Shown here in pieces: positions 8,891 through 19,000 of a DNA stretch of 64,000 nucleotides (its first letter is position 1; each line of letters starts with the position of its first letter). The stretch covers positions 172,052-236,051 of the forward strand of contig CASFBK010000008.1 in NCBI GenBank assembly GCA_949292785.1. The letters are read 5' to 3'. A model generated the notes under the pieces. That model was given only the letters and a program-made list of their open reading frames with translations, had not been told where the DNA came from and did no database searches. The translations under genes and the position numbers were made by a program. The DNA comes from an uncultured Eubacteriales bacterium (GTDB taxonomy: Bacteria > Bacillota > Clostridia > Lachnospirales > Lachnospiraceae).

Positions 8891-11089
8891 TTATGCATTA
8901 TGCCTTTCCGTTTTTCTTTGTTCTTTCCTGTCCTTCCATTTCTCCCACATTGCCCATAAGGTACCGGCAATACAAATAGAAGAGTAACATCCACTGACCA
9001 GACCAAAGAACATGGGCAGTGAAAATTCAAAAATAGAACTCAGATGAAATACGATGGATGCTACCAGTATAATAAGTACGCAAAGTCCGCTGGTAACAGA
9101 AGTATTAATCGAGCGCGCAAATGTCTGTGTGGTACTTGCATTTACCAGTTCTACTACTTCCAGCCGTTTATCTGCTTTCCGATTTTCCCGGATACGGTCA
9201 TACAGCACAATGGTATCGTTGATGGAATATCCGATAATCGTAAGCGCCACCGCTACGAAAGCATCGTTTAACGGTATTCCAAATAATGCAAAGGTAAAGA
9301 ACACCACAAGTACATCATGAATCAACGCAATGATTGCAGTAATCCCTGCCGCCATTCCTCCTAAGGTAGAAAAACGGAACCACACATATACCACAATGAA
9401 CACAAGAGAAAGAACAATCGCTATTACAGCATCCTTCAACGCTCTTTCTCCAATATAAGGCTCTACCGCATACGTTTCCGAAGTAACTGCATGAAGGGAA
9501 TTGTCTACACTGTTTACCGCTTCTACCACTTCTTCCTGTTCTTCAGGGGATAATCCGCCCGTTCCTGCCAGTGTAATCTGTATACTGCTCTTTCCACTGA
9601 CATTGTCTTCTGTGGTCTGCACCGTCACAGGTCTGTTCATGACCTGTTCCACCGCTGCCTCTATCTCTTCCGTATCCGGCACTTTATCAGTAAAACAGCT
9701 TACTACCACGCCTCCGGTAAACTGTGTATCTAATGCGACTCCTTTTCCAATGCAGGATACGAGCCCTATCACGAAAATGACACCGGAAACCAATGCATAA
9801 ATCCACTTTTTTTGATAAAACGGTTTCACCGCCGGGACTTTTTTCTCCCGGAACCATTTTCTGTTATTCATTCCTTTCCATTCTAAGATACAATAAATCA
9901 GTTTCTTTGAAACACTGACCCCCACAAATACGTTGATAATCATACCTGCAAGTAAGGTATAACCAAAGCTCAGCATACTGCCGGAACCAAATATCATCAG
10001 GATAATTGCCACAATGGCAGTCGTCAGATTTCCATCCAAAACAGAAGAAAATGCATTTTTGTAGCCATATTTTATGGCAGTATGCAGATTCTCATGTGTC
10101 CGCAGTTCGTCTGCAATTCGCTCTGAAATGATGATATTCGTATCTACTGCCATTCCCAGGGAAAGAATAATTCCTGCAATTCCCGGCAGGGTCAATGTGT
10201 ATTGAGGCACGGAAATTGAAAGCAGCTGTAGGCTCATCTGCAACAGCAATGTCATACAGGCAATAAAGCCCGGCAATTTATACATACCAATCATAAAAAA
10301 ACAAATCAGAAAAAATGCCAGAATTCCTGCTCCTACCATAATATGTAATGCCTGATTTCCAAGGGTCGGGCTAATGGTGCTGAAATTCGTCGTTTTTAAG
10401 GAAAACGGCAGCGAACCTGCGCTGATTTTCTCTGCCAGCGCCTGAGCTTCCTCGAATCCGGACATTCCATTTATCACCGCATTTCCGCCGGATATTTCTG
10501 CTTCCACCACCGGATTGGAAATAAGCTCTTCGTCCATATAGATTCCAATATGCTTTCCAAGCTGTTCTTTTGTGGCTTTTTCAAAGAGCTTCGTTCCCTC
10601 TTTGTCAAAGCTCAGACTGACCACATACTGATTCCCGGCTCCCTGTGAAGTGTCTTTTTGAGCTATGCTGTCAGCCACGTGGCTGCCATCCAGTAAGACA
10701 TTTCCCTCTTCATCTCGAAAGGTCAACTGTGCCATATCCCCCAGTTCTGCAATGGCCTCTTCCGGTTTAAATTCTGCTTCATCTGCTTTCCATGGAAAAC
10801 GTACAATGACATATCCTCCATCTTTATCTACGGTAACCTCGCGGTCTGTAATATTTCGTACATCCAAACGATTCTCCATTACCGTCCGGGCAGCATCCAG
10901 CTCTGCTTCTGTTGCCTTTTGTTCCATACCTTCCGGTTCAAATATGGCTTCTACGCCTCCCCGGATGTCAATTCCGAAACGCATTTTGTTTGCGCCCTTG
11001 ATTCCATTCCCTATCCCGAACACGGCTATAAGGCTGCACAGAACAATCAAAACGGTAATTCCTATAAACGCTCCTTTTTTCTGTTTCAT
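8891..11089 (-). CDS. secDF: Fused SecDF protein-export membrane protein
   Basis: This 732-residue protein fuses SecD (residues 1-about 415) and SecF (about 425-732). Each half has one N-terminal helix, an extracytoplasmic domain and a five-helix RND-like block. Family motifs visible are GIDIRGGVEA near residue 40, GMAVDTNIIISERI in SecD helix 4, and YSINDTIVLYDRIREN in SecF. It uses proton motive force to help pull preproteins out of SecYEG. Fusion of the two is usual in Firmicutes. The 3' tail ends KDRKEQRKTERHNA. A terminator-like hairpin at 11147-11170 separates it from the upstream trio. Confidence 0.96.
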   Translation of the reverse strand: MKQKKGAFIGITVLIVLCSLIAVFGIGNGIKGANKMRFGIDIRGGVEAIFEPEGMEQKATEAELDAARTVMENRLDVRNITDREVTVDKDGGYVIVRFPWKADEAEFKPEEAIAELGDMAQLTFRDEEGNVLLDGSHVADSIAQKDTSQGAGNQYVVSLSFDKEGTKLFEKATKEQLGKHIGIYMDEELISNPVVEAEISGGNAVINGMSGFEEAQALAEKISAGSLPFSLKTTNFSTISPTLGNQALHIMVGAGILAFFLICFFMIGMYKLPGFIACMTLLLQMSLQLLSISVPQYTLTLPGIAGIILSLGMAVDTNIIISERIADELRTHENLHTAIKYGYKNAFSSVLDGNLTTAIVAIILMIFGSGSMLSFGYTLLAGMIINVFVGVSVSKKLIYCILEWKGMNNRKWFREKKVPAVKPFYQKKWIYALVSGVIFVIGLVSCIGKGVALDTQFTGGVVVSCFTDKVPDTEEIEAAVEQVMNRPVTVQTTEDNVSGKSSIQITLAGTGGLSPEEQEEVVEAVNSVDNSLHAVTSETYAVEPYIGERALKDAVIAIVLSLVFIVVYVWFRFSTLGGMAAGITAIIALIHDVLVVFFTFALFGIPLNDAFVAVALTIIGYSINDTIVLYDRIRENRKADKRLEVVELVNASTTQTFARSINTSVTSGLCVLIILVASIVFHLSSIFEFSLPMFFGLVSGCYSSICIAGTLWAMWEKWKDRKEQRKTERHNA

Positions 11090-11146
11090 GATGTCCCTCT
11101 TTTCCAGATTGACCGGTTATTGCTCTATTTATCCGGTCGCATAAAA

Positions 11147-11170
11147 GGGAGCTTCGTACACGAAACTCCC
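11147..11170 (-). terminator. Terminator between the Gx-transporter gene and secDF
   Basis: Ten-base arms GGGAGCTTCG and CGAAACTCCC (one G-U pair) enclose a TACA loop. On the minus strand the stem is followed by TTTTATG, which would end the apbE-nusG-Gx transcript. The plus strand also has a T run after the stem, so it could work in both directions. A second inverted repeat, GACCGG and CCGGTC at 11111-11138, lies between it and the secDF start and could be leader structure. Confidence 0.7.
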
Positions 11171-11235
11171 AATTTTTTTACACCTCTACGAGCATAACAA
11201 TTATTCAATTTATCGTCAATCAAGATAGAAGTTCT

Positions 11236-11724
11236 TTAGCGTTTTCTTGACAGCCGCTTGATTAAAACAGAGCCCACCACTCCTATTATAATACCGAATA
11301 CTACACCAGAAACCAATAAGACCGGAAGATAGTAAAATAAGCTGCTGTTTTCTACCACTAATGCCGCCATTATAATCTGTCCTACATTATGAAATACTGC
11401 TCCCAGAACACTTACTCCCGTAACAGAAAATAACTTTGTCTTTCGGGCAATCACCATTACCAGCATACTTAACATGCCACCTGCCAGACTGTACATCATC
11501 ATCGCCAGATTTCCAAAGGTGAACCCGGTAAGTACAATACGAACCAGAGACAACATAAATGCCGGACCTGCGCCCATAAGATATAGTGTTACTATCACCA
11601 CCATATTCGCCAGTCCGAGTTTGATTCCCGGTATTCCCACACTGATGGGAATTAATGATTCGATATAGGAAAAGATAAATGCCAGTGCCACCAGCATTCC
11701 CATATTAGCTGTTTTTTTTGCCAT
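11236..11724 (-). CDS. Gx transporter / heptaprenyl diphosphate synthase component I family (EetB-like membrane protein)
   Basis: This 162-residue protein is nearly all membrane (about five helices) with the N-terminal signature ALAFIFSYIESLIP and GIPGIKLGLANM, typical of the family often misnamed heptaprenyl diphosphate synthase component I, which resembles ECF-transporter S components. The two genes upstream encode a NusG-domain-II protein and an ApbE flavin transferase. That trio recalls eetB, eetA and fmnB of the Listeria flavin-based electron transfer locus (from memory of that system). No Ndh2-, PplA- or menaquinone-type gene is seen here, so the role is inferred from neighbours. Confidence 0.82.
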   Translation of the reverse strand: MAKKTANMGMLVALAFIFSYIESLIPISVGIPGIKLGLANMVVIVTLYLMGAGPAFMLSLVRIVLTGFTFGNLAMMMYSLAGGMLSMLVMVIARKTKLFSVTGVSVLGAVFHNVGQIIMAALVVENSSLFYYLPVLLVSGVVFGIIIGVVGSVLIKRLSRKR

Positions 11725-11742
11725 CGTTCTTCCTTTCTGTCA

Positions 11743-12117
11743 TCAATTCGTAGAAGCATCCACCTCTGCCGCTTCTCCATTTTCAATTTCCACCACTACC
11801 TTATTTGGCAGACACACCAGTGTCTCCCCTGTTTTGTCTATGGGTTTATGACGTACACAGATTTTGTCCGGGCAGGACGCTTCCTCCACACTTGCTGCCC
11901 CGTCTTCAATCACCAGAAGATTGAACCCACCATTCTCCGACTCTATTTTTACTATGGTATCCTCTGCCAAAGGATAACTTCCGTATTCTTTTCCATCGAT
12001 AGTTACTACTGCCTGTGCATCCTTTGTATTGTGTTCTCCGTAAAGATTGATTCCTGCAAATGCCCCCAGGGCAATGACTACGATAACAGCTATCATGATT
12101 ACATCGTTTTTCTTCAT
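11743..12117 (-). CDS. NusG domain II-containing extracytoplasmic protein (EetA-like)
   Basis: This 124-residue protein has one N-terminal membrane anchor (about residues 7-25) and a small beta domain outside the membrane. The segment GGFNLLVIEDGAASVEEASCPDKICV followed by LVCLPNKVVVEI, with the Cys pair in SCPDKIC, is the hallmark of the NusG-domain-II family, which is unrelated in function to transcription factor NusG. It is sandwiched between apbE (27 nt gap) and the Gx transporter gene (18 nt gap), so the three are one operon. A role in anchoring or assisting a flavin or redox system at the membrane is inferred from this context. Confidence 0.83.
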   Translation of the reverse strand: MKKNDVIMIAVIVVIALGAFAGINLYGEHNTKDAQAVVTIDGKEYGSYPLAEDTIVKIESENGGFNLLVIEDGAASVEEASCPDKICVRHKPIDKTGETLVCLPNKVVVEIENGEAAEVDASTN

Positions 12118-12143
12118 TTCCTGCTCCTGTACTATGCCGTTTT

Positions 12144-13214
12144 CTACTGCACCAGATACTTTGAAAAACCACTGGAATATTTTATGGTTCCATCATTCAG
12201 TATCCACATGGCTTCTACCCCTTCCATGGATTCTACGAATGATTTTCCCTCTTCATATTCCATATTAAATAATGCGGTGGACATCGCATCTGCCTCACCG
12301 GAATCCTGCATGATAACCGAGACGGATGCCATGTGCTCTGCCGGCATCATGGTATCTTTATCTATAATATGGCAATACTGCTTTCCATCTACTTCATAGT
12401 ATCTTTGATAATTTCCACTGGTTACAATGGACATATCCTGTAATTGTACCCTTTCAACATACGCTTCTTCACTGCTTAAATCCGGATTCTGTATACCGAC
12501 TCTCCAGGCTTCTCCGTCTTCCCTTGCACCTACCACGCAGATATTTCCGCCGCCACTGATTAAAAGATGCTCCATACCGTGTTCTTTTGCATACTCTGCA
12601 ACTTGCTGCACTGCGTAACCCTTTCCGATACTTCCCACATCGAGGGACATCTCCGGGTCGGCTAAATATACCGTAGAAGCTTCTTCATCAATAATAAGAT
12701 TGTCGATATCCGTATGTACTGCCCGGCTTTCTAATTCTTCCATTGGCGGAAGCGCTGCATTTTCCGGGTCTTGTGTTCCTGACTCCCGGTAATCATGCCA
12801 CAGACGCAGCACACTTCCGTAGGCAATATTCACTTCTCCATTTGTTTTCTCATACGCTTCTTTTCCCAGCTTTAACAAATCTATGATTTCCGGCGCCACC
12901 GTTACCGGCTCTTTTCCTGCGTTATCATTGATGGTCTTTATATTGTTTACCCCTTCATAATCATGATAAATGTCATACAACTGATTATAATAATCGAACT
13001 GCTCCTTCAATTCACTTATCTGCTTCGTAAATGCCTCTTCACTCTCAGCATACCCGATAATCTGCGTAACTGTGTCAAATACATCTGTAAACTGCGCCTC
13101 GTAACGCTCTATTTTTGATGAGCCTTTTCCCTGATAAAAAAGCAGTCCTGCAAATACTGCTGCCACTATTACAAGAATCGATGCCTGATATTTTCTCTTC
13201 ATATTTATCTTCAT
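12144..13214 (-). CDS. apbE: FAD:protein FMN transferase (ApbE/FmnB), membrane-anchored
   Basis: ApbE attaches FMN from FAD to a Ser/Thr of extracytoplasmic redox proteins. The 356-residue product has an N-terminal anchor (about residues 9-25) and the family motifs FDTVTQIIGY, VNIAYGSVLRLWHDYR, LDVGSIGKGYAVQQ and LLISGGGNICVVG. The start at 13214 has GGAGG 6 nt upstream; a longer in-frame reading extends through the promoter and is rejected. No flavinylation target carrying a recognisable acceptor motif is seen in this window, so its substrate is encoded elsewhere. It leads a three-gene operon with the NusG-II and Gx proteins. Confidence 0.93.
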   Translation of the reverse strand: MKINMKRKYQASILVIVAAVFAGLLFYQGKGSSKIERYEAQFTDVFDTVTQIIGYAESEEAFTKQISELKEQFDYYNQLYDIYHDYEGVNNIKTINDNAGKEPVTVAPEIIDLLKLGKEAYEKTNGEVNIAYGSVLRLWHDYRESGTQDPENAALPPMEELESRAVHTDIDNLIIDEEASTVYLADPEMSLDVGSIGKGYAVQQVAEYAKEHGMEHLLISGGGNICVVGAREDGEAWRVGIQNPDLSSEEAYVERVQLQDMSIVTSGNYQRYYEVDGKQYCHIIDKDTMMPAEHMASVSVIMQDSGEADAMSTALFNMEYEEGKSFVESMEGVEAMWILNDGTIKYSSGFSKYLVQ

Positions 13215-13233
13215 ATTTGCCTCCATTTTATCT

Positions 13234-13262
13234 ATTATACTAAAGAACCATTTTGTATACAA
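13234..13262 (-). promoter_or_regulatory. Promoter of the apbE operon
   Basis: On the minus strand TTGTAT (13257-13262) and TATAAT (13234-13239) are separated by exactly 17 nt, a near-consensus sigma-A promoter about 20 nt upstream of the apbE start. It faces away from the rluA promoter. Confidence 0.75.
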
Positions 13263-13275
13263 GAGCTTGTTCTTA

Positions 13276-13304
13276 TTGAATCCTCTGCAAAATTGTGTTA
13301 TTTT
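13276..13304 (+). promoter_or_regulatory. Possible promoter of rluA
   Basis: TTGAAT (13276-13281) and TATTTT (13299-13304) are spaced by 17 nt, ending about 30 nt before the rluA start. The -10 is imperfect, so this is a moderate call. Confidence 0.45.
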
Positions 13305-13335
13305 TAATGTATTCGTAACTATTTGAGGTGACAAT

Positions 13336-14298
13336 ATGAAACGTACCTTTACTTATCAAATTACACCCGCAGATGCCGGGCACAGCATTGAACGCTTTTT
13401 AAAAGAACAGGGCTTTTCCGGTCAGAATATTATTGATTTGAAAAAAATGCCGGAGAGTATTCTGGTAAATGGCATCTGGGAGCATGTAACCTATTCCCTG
13501 CAGCCACTGGACATTCTGGAAATATGTATTGAAGAAAAGGAAGCTTCCCAGAAAGTCGTTCCAGTCGATATTCCACTGGACATTATTTATGAGGACGATG
13601 ATTTGCTGGTGGTAAACAAGCCTGCGGATATGCCGGTACATCCTTCTATGGGAAACTACGAGAATACCCTTGCAAATGCCGTTGCCTGGCATTATGCCAG
13701 CAAGGAGATTCCCTTTGTCTTTCGCTGTATTAATCGGCTGGACCGTAATACTACCGGACTTACCATTATTGCCAAGCATATGGTCAGTGCAAACATTCTG
13801 TCCCAGATGGTGGCAGAACGGGACATTCACCGGGAATATCTCGCTATTGTTCAGGATAAATATCTTCCGGATATGGGGATTATTTATGCACCTATCGGCC
13901 GGAAAGAGGGCTCTGCCATTGAACGCACCGTGGATTTTATTAATGGGGACCGTGCTATCACCCAGTATCAGGTACTGGGCAGGGAAAATGGATATGCCCT
14001 TGCAGCCCTCAAGCTGGAAACAGGCAGAACCCACCAGATACGCGTTCATATGAAGTATATGAAGTGTCCGCTTGTGGGGGACGGACTGTATAACCCCAAA
14101 GATGTTTCTTATCTGTCCTCCCTTGCAGAAGGAGAAAAAGATACCCGTATTCTGAAACGCCAGGCGCTTCATTCTGCAAAGCTGGAGTTTTCCCACCCTA
14201 TCACAAAGGAGCCTATGTGCTTTACACAAAAGCTCCCGGATGATATGACGAACTTTCTGATAGAAAATATGTCATTTACTTATGAGGAATATAAATAG
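13336..14298 (+). CDS. RluA-family RNA pseudouridine synthase
   Basis: The protein isomerises uridine in rRNA or tRNA. It has a short S4-like N-terminal region (about residues 15-75) and a catalytic domain with INRLDRNTTGL, in which the Asp after RL is the catalytic nucleophile. The usual HRLD is NRLD here. Downstream motifs EYLAIV and LETGRTHQIRVHM are characteristic. At 320 residues the length is normal for the family. GAGGTG lies 6 nt before the ATG. It is monocistronic, with a bidirectional terminator at 14334-14357. The exact target base cannot be assigned among RluA, RluC and RluD subtypes. Confidence 0.93.
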   Translation: MKRTFTYQITPADAGHSIERFLKEQGFSGQNIIDLKKMPESILVNGIWEHVTYSLQPLDILEICIEEKEASQKVVPVDIPLDIIYEDDDLLVVNKPADMPVHPSMGNYENTLANAVAWHYASKEIPFVFRCINRLDRNTTGLTIIAKHMVSANILSQMVAERDIHREYLAIVQDKYLPDMGIIYAPIGRKEGSAIERTVDFINGDRAITQYQVLGRENGYALAALKLETGRTHQIRVHMKYMKCPLVGDGLYNPKDVSYLSSLAEGEKDTRILKRQALHSAKLEFSHPITKEPMCFTQKLPDDMTNFLIENMSFTYEEYK

Positions 14299-14333
14299 TA
14301 TCTGTCCTTGACACATCTTCTGATACCGGTCAG

Positions 14334-14357
14334 AGTACCCATGCTCTATAGGGTACT
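14334..14357. terminator. Bidirectional terminator between rluA and the DUF3592-like gene
   Basis: AGTACCC and GGGTACT form a seven-base stem around ATGCTCTATA. The plus strand continues TTTGTTT. It lies between convergent genes. Confidence 0.6.
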
Positions 14358-14369
14358 TTGTTTCGGTTA

Positions 14370-14846
14370 TCATGCCAACTGCATAATGTGAATAACAAGT
14401 AACGCGATTCCCATTCCTGCAACAAACAAAAGTCCCCACAGAAATTTATGATACCTTTCTACTCTGCCGATATCAATGGGATGAATTGTTCCCTCCGTCT
14501 GATTCCATGCACACTTTATCTGCACCGTTTCTCCAATCTGTTTCTTCTCTTTTAGTACCACAGACTCTATGTACTCTTTTCCATTAATGAAAAATCTAAC
14601 CCGGTATTTTTCATAATATTTATAAGCAGATTCCGGGGATACAAGTCTTGCTTTTCTTCCAATCATCTGACGATATTCTGTTTGTCCTTCCTCCTCCAAA
14701 ACCGTTCCCAAACAGACGAATGCTCTCTTGTTTGCCTTGCATTCCTTTCTGTCCAATGCCAAATTGGCAAGCATAAAAAACAATATTATAATTACAACAA
14801 AAGCTACCATAATGGCTGCTATCATTACTGCGATATTTTCTAACAT
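14370..14846 (-). CDS. Membrane protein of unknown function, DUF3592-like
   Basis: This 158-residue protein has an N-terminal helix (about residues 5-30), a central soluble beta-rich part, and a C-terminal helix (about 133-155). The pattern CLGTVLEEEGQTEY... YKYYEKYRVRFFINGKEYIE... IGETVQIKCAWNQTEGTIHP resembles the DUF3592 fold, in which an extracytoplasmic beta domain sits between two helices. I do not recognise a specific function. It follows prsA across a terminator, so it is probably expressed separately or by read-through. Confidence 0.6.
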   Translation of the reverse strand: MLENIAVMIAAIMVAFVVIIILFFMLANLALDRKECKANKRAFVCLGTVLEEEGQTEYRQMIGRKARLVSPESAYKYYEKYRVRFFINGKEYIESVVLKEKKQIGETVQIKCAWNQTEGTIHPIDIGRVERYHKFLWGLLFVAGMGIALLVIHIMQLA

Positions 14847-14869
14847 TTTCTCTCCCTCATTACAAAAAT

Positions 14870-14900
14870 ATCAGGAGTATCCACACGCGACACTCCTGAT
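14870..14900 (-). terminator. Terminator of the PrsA-like gene
   Basis: ATCAGGAGT and ACTCCTGAT form a nine-base stem. The minus strand then reads ATTTTTGT, as expected for a rho-independent terminator 12 nt past the stop codon. Confidence 0.75.
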
Positions 14901-14911
14901 ACTATTACTTA

Positions 14912-15949
14912 TTATTCACTCTCTGTACTGTCTGTGCTATCTGCTTCTTCCTGCTTAATGGTAAACAAATCGTCAAACTTAACCTTCTTCCATTCGGATT
15001 CATTTACTTCAAAGGCTGCCTCTTCCTTATAGCCGTCGCACACCTCTGAATAATGGTCTGATTTACGTTGGTCTACAATCTTCTCTTTCTTAGTGGCTGT
15101 TGCTTCCTCATCAAAGGTACTGTCCATACGGATGATATAGTAATAATTATCATCCTCAAGAACTCCGCTGACTTCGCCATCCGTCATTTCATCTGCCTGT
15201 GAGATTACTGCCTCTGCAAAGGTACTCTCATCTGCTCCGTAAGAATAAGAGGAAACGGTATAACCTGCTTCCTGGGCTGCTCCATCAAAATCTTCCCGGG
15301 CTTTTGCCGCATACTCGTCTACGGTATTCTTCAGCTCTTCTTTTTCTTCGTCTGTATACTCTACGGAATTTCCATCTGCATCTGTGGTTGTTGTCTTACT
15401 GATTCTTACATAGCTGAACGTTTTCTGGGCTGCTTCCTCGTCCGAAACCTCGGTATCTACTTCCGCTTCGATTGCGTCCTGCATTTTTGCCTGAATGGTA
15501 TAAAGACGAAGCATTTCCTTCACATATTCCTTGGTTGCACCAACCTGCTCAATGGCTGCTTTACTATTATCAGACATGAACTGTTCTGCCGCTTCATCCA
15601 TGGCAGATAATTCTTCCTCTGTAATCTCTACATTGTAATCTGCCATATGGTCTTCTAAAAGATAGAGCACTTCTATGCTGTCTACCACTTGCTGCTTCAC
15701 GGTTGTCTCCATATCAGAACCGGAACCATACAAATCCTGAGACCAAAAATCTGTTCCAAACATGGAGCTGTAATATCCATCATAGACTGCCTGCTGATAT
15801 CTCGCCATAAAATTCATGAATCCCAGAGAAATCTCTTCTCCATTTAACGTTGCCCCTTTTGCCTCTTTATCAATACTTCCGCATCCAGTCAGTACAGATG
15901 CGCCCATCACTGCTGCCATCAACAGAGGCAGTAATCTTTTTGCCTTCAT
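14912..15949 (-). CDS. PrsA/SurA-like foldase lipoprotein
   Basis: A lipoprotein signal peptide with lipobox LTGC (cleavage before Cys 23) leads into a SurA-N-like helical region (about residues 40-165) and a degenerate parvulin-type domain (about 170-290, ending EVSGVLEDDNYYYIIRM). The protein should sit on the outer face of the membrane and help exported proteins fold. At 345 residues it is slightly larger than Bacillus PrsA. The C-terminus is acidic (EEADSTDSTESE). PPIase catalytic residues are not clearly conserved, so it may be a chaperone only. It lies immediately downstream of mfd with its own promoter. Confidence 0.8.
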   Translation of the reverse strand: MKAKRLLPLLMAAVMGASVLTGCGSIDKEAKGATLNGEEISLGFMNFMARYQQAVYDGYYSSMFGTDFWSQDLYGSGSDMETTVKQQVVDSIEVLYLLEDHMADYNVEITEEELSAMDEAAEQFMSDNSKAAIEQVGATKEYVKEMLRLYTIQAKMQDAIEAEVDTEVSDEEAAQKTFSYVRISKTTTTDADGNSVEYTDEEKEELKNTVDEYAAKAREDFDGAAQEAGYTVSSYSYGADESTFAEAVISQADEMTDGEVSGVLEDDNYYYIIRMDSTFDEEATATKKEKIVDQRKSDHYSEVCDGYKEEAAFEVNESEWKKVKFDDLFTIKQEEADSTDSTESE

Positions 15950-15991
15950 AGTTTCCTCCTGCGTGTTCTTTCTTTTTTACATACTGATGTT

Positions 15992-16020
15992 ATTATAGTT
16001 CTTTTTTTCCCCTGTATCAA
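15992..16020 (-). promoter_or_regulatory. Promoter of the PrsA-like gene
   Basis: On the minus strand TTGATA (16015-16020) and TATAAT (15992-15997) have a 17-nt spacer. AGGAGG precedes the ATG at 15949. Confidence 0.78.
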
Positions 16021-16047
16021 CTGTTTTCGGGGGATTTAACAGTTTTT

Positions 16048-19000
16048 TCACTTTTCTATCAACAACGTTTTGGTATCCTCTAATATCTGTTCTACCACTT
16101 CTAAGGTACCACGATTTTTCTGCCTGGTATTGTGTCCCCCTGTATATTCAAAATATGGCGCTTTGGCATCCCGTACAAACTGAAGGGCGCCTTCGTAGCT
16201 TTCCGCCATCTGTGCAATGTTGGCAGGATTGATTTTTGCCTGATTATAAAATGTAAATTTAATTTTTTCTCCATTTTCTTTAATTTCGGTATAATAGCAG
16301 TTATGTGCTTTCGCCTTTAGCTGGGCAATGGTCAAAAGATTCTCTACCGACTTTGGCGGTTCACCGAATCGGTCTATTAATTCTTCTAACATCTCTTCAC
16401 TTTCTTCCTGATTCTCGATTCCGGTAATCCGCTTATAAATATCCAGCTTCTGAAATTCATTTGGAATATAGGCAGGCGGAATAAATGCATCCATATCCAG
16501 TTCAATAGTGGTATCGAACTGCTCCGGTGTTGCAATTCCTTTGAGGGATTTTACTGCCTCATTGAGCATTTTACAGTACAGGTCATACCCTACCGCTTCC
16601 ATGTGACCGTGCTGTTTTGCTCCTAACAGATTCCCTGCTCCACGGATTTCCAAATCCCGCATGGCGATTTTAAAGCCGCTTCCTAATTCGGTAAATTCCT
16701 TGATGGCAGACAAACGCTTCTCTGCAATTTCCTTTAACATCTTGTTCTGCTTATACATTAAAAAGGCATAGGCAGTACGATTAGAACGTCCCACTCTTCC
16801 CCGGAGCTGATACAGCTGAGACAATCCCATATTATCAGCGTCATGGATAATCATGGTATTTACATTGGAAATATCTAATCCTGTTTCAATAATTGTGGTA
16901 GATACCAGTACATCAATCTCTCCATTGATAAACTGGTACATAATGTTTTCCAGTTCCCGCTCCTTCATCTGTCCGTGGGCAAAGGCTACATTGGCTTCCG
17001 GCACCAGTTCTGCAATCTTAGAGGTCACTTCCACAATCTGATTGACCCGGTTAAAGACATAGTACACCTGTCCATTTCGCGCCAGTTCCCGGTTAATTGC
17101 CTCCCGCACAATCTCCTCGTTGAACTCCATGACATAGGTCTGAATCGGCATACGGTCCATGGGCGGTTCCTCTAACACGCTCATATCCCTTATTCCAATA
17201 AGACTCATATGAAGGGTTCTCGGAATCGGTGTTGCAGTTAGTGTCAATACATCCACATTCTTTTTCATCTGCTTGATTTTTTCTTTGTGGGCAACCCCAA
17301 ACCGCTGTTCCTCGTCAATAATCAAAAGTCCCAGGTCCTTAAATTCCACGTCCTTTGACAGTACCCGATGGGTTCCGATAACAATGTCCACCATGCCCTT
17401 TTTTAAGTCTTCCACGGTCTTTTTCATCTGTCCTGTCGTACAGAATCGGCACATCAGGTCAACACGAACGGGAAAGTCTTTCATACGCTGCACAAAGTTA
17501 TTGTAATGCTGTTGTGCAAGAATGGTGGTAGGCACAAGGTAAACCACCTGTTTTCCCTCCTGCACTGCCTTGAAGGCTGCACGGATGGCAATCTCTGTCT
17601 TGCCATACCCTACGTCACCGCAGATGAGGCGGTCCATAATCTTGGTGCTCTCCATATCTTTCTTGGTGGCTTCAATGGCAAGCTCCTGGTCTTCTGTCTC
17701 TTCAAAGGGGAACATTTCCTCAAATTCCTTCTGCCATACCGTATCCGGACCATACTGATAGCCTTCCGTCTGCTGGCGGATAGCATAGAGTTCTACCAGT
17801 TCTTTTGCGATTTCCTTTACCGCCCCCTTTACACGGCTCTTGGTCTTGTTCCATTCCTGTCCGTCTAATCGGTTTATCTTGGGCTTTTTGGCGTCTGCCC
17901 CTGCATATTTCTGAATCGCCTCTAGCTGGGTAGCCAGAATATACAGGGTACTTCCCTTATCATATTCAATCTTGATGTAATCCTTTACGGTCTTTTGAAT
18001 CTCCACCTTTTCAATGCCCCGGTAGATTCCCACGCCATAACGTTCATGTACCACATAATCGCCTACGCTTAAGTCGGTAAAGCTCTGGATTTTCTCACCC
18101 TCGTATATCTTGCGCTTCTTTTTCCGTTTCTTTTCTCCGCCGAAAATATCGCTTTCCGAAATCACCACGAACTTGATATCCGGATACTCAAAGCCCTTTT
18201 TCAGCTTGCCGTAAGCAGTCATGACTTCGCCCGGTTGTACCTCGTGGTCAAAATCCTCACTGTAAAAACAGCTCAATCCTTCATTCTGTAAGTCCTCTGC
18301 CAAATGAGAGGCACGTGTCCTGGAACCAGATAGCAGAATGACCCGGTACTTATTTTTCTTATACCGCTGTAAGTCCTTTATCAGCAGTTCAAAGCTACGG
18401 TTATAGGGATTCACGGTCTTTGTCACAATATTAAATCTGGATTTAATTTCTAGTTCATTTATTTTCATATCAAGTGTCGTAACCGCTACACAACTACGGT
18501 GTTCCAGGCTTGCCAGAATCTCCTGTCCCCTATACAAAGCCTCCATCTGTCCCGGCAGAATGTAGCCCTTCTCCAGACGGTGCTTCATGCTTTCGGAAAA
18601 TTCCTGCTCCACTACCCGCCCTTTTTCTGCGATTCGCGCCGGTTCATCCAGAAATACAACGGTGTCTTCTTCCGGAAAATAATTCAAAAAGGATACCGTC
18701 TCTTCCAGAAAATAGCCAAAATAGCTGTCCAGATTCCCTACCCGTCCCAGCTCTGTCACTTCTTCCTTTAGGGCATCTACCGTTTTACGAACACGATGTG
18801 CCTCCTCCGTCTTCATTTCCTTTCGAAAGGCTTCATAGAGACGCTCCGTTTCCTGTTCGATTTTCGCCAATCCCTGCTCTATCTGTTCTGCAGACAATAC
18901 CACTTCACACGCCGGATAAATCCGAACCGCTTCCAGATTCTCGATAGAACGCTGACTCTCTACCTCAAAGCTGCGGATGGAATCAATCTCATCTCCCCAC

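Noticed and set aside
13399-14229. 276-codon open frame on the strand opposite rluA
   Set aside because: It lies fully inside rluA, which has clear family motifs. It has no recognisable domain or ribosome binding site.
16023-16048. AACTGTT/AACAGTT inverted repeat followed by T on the plus strand
   Set aside because: It would terminate plus-strand transcription, but no plus-strand gene leads into it. On the minus strand there is no T run.
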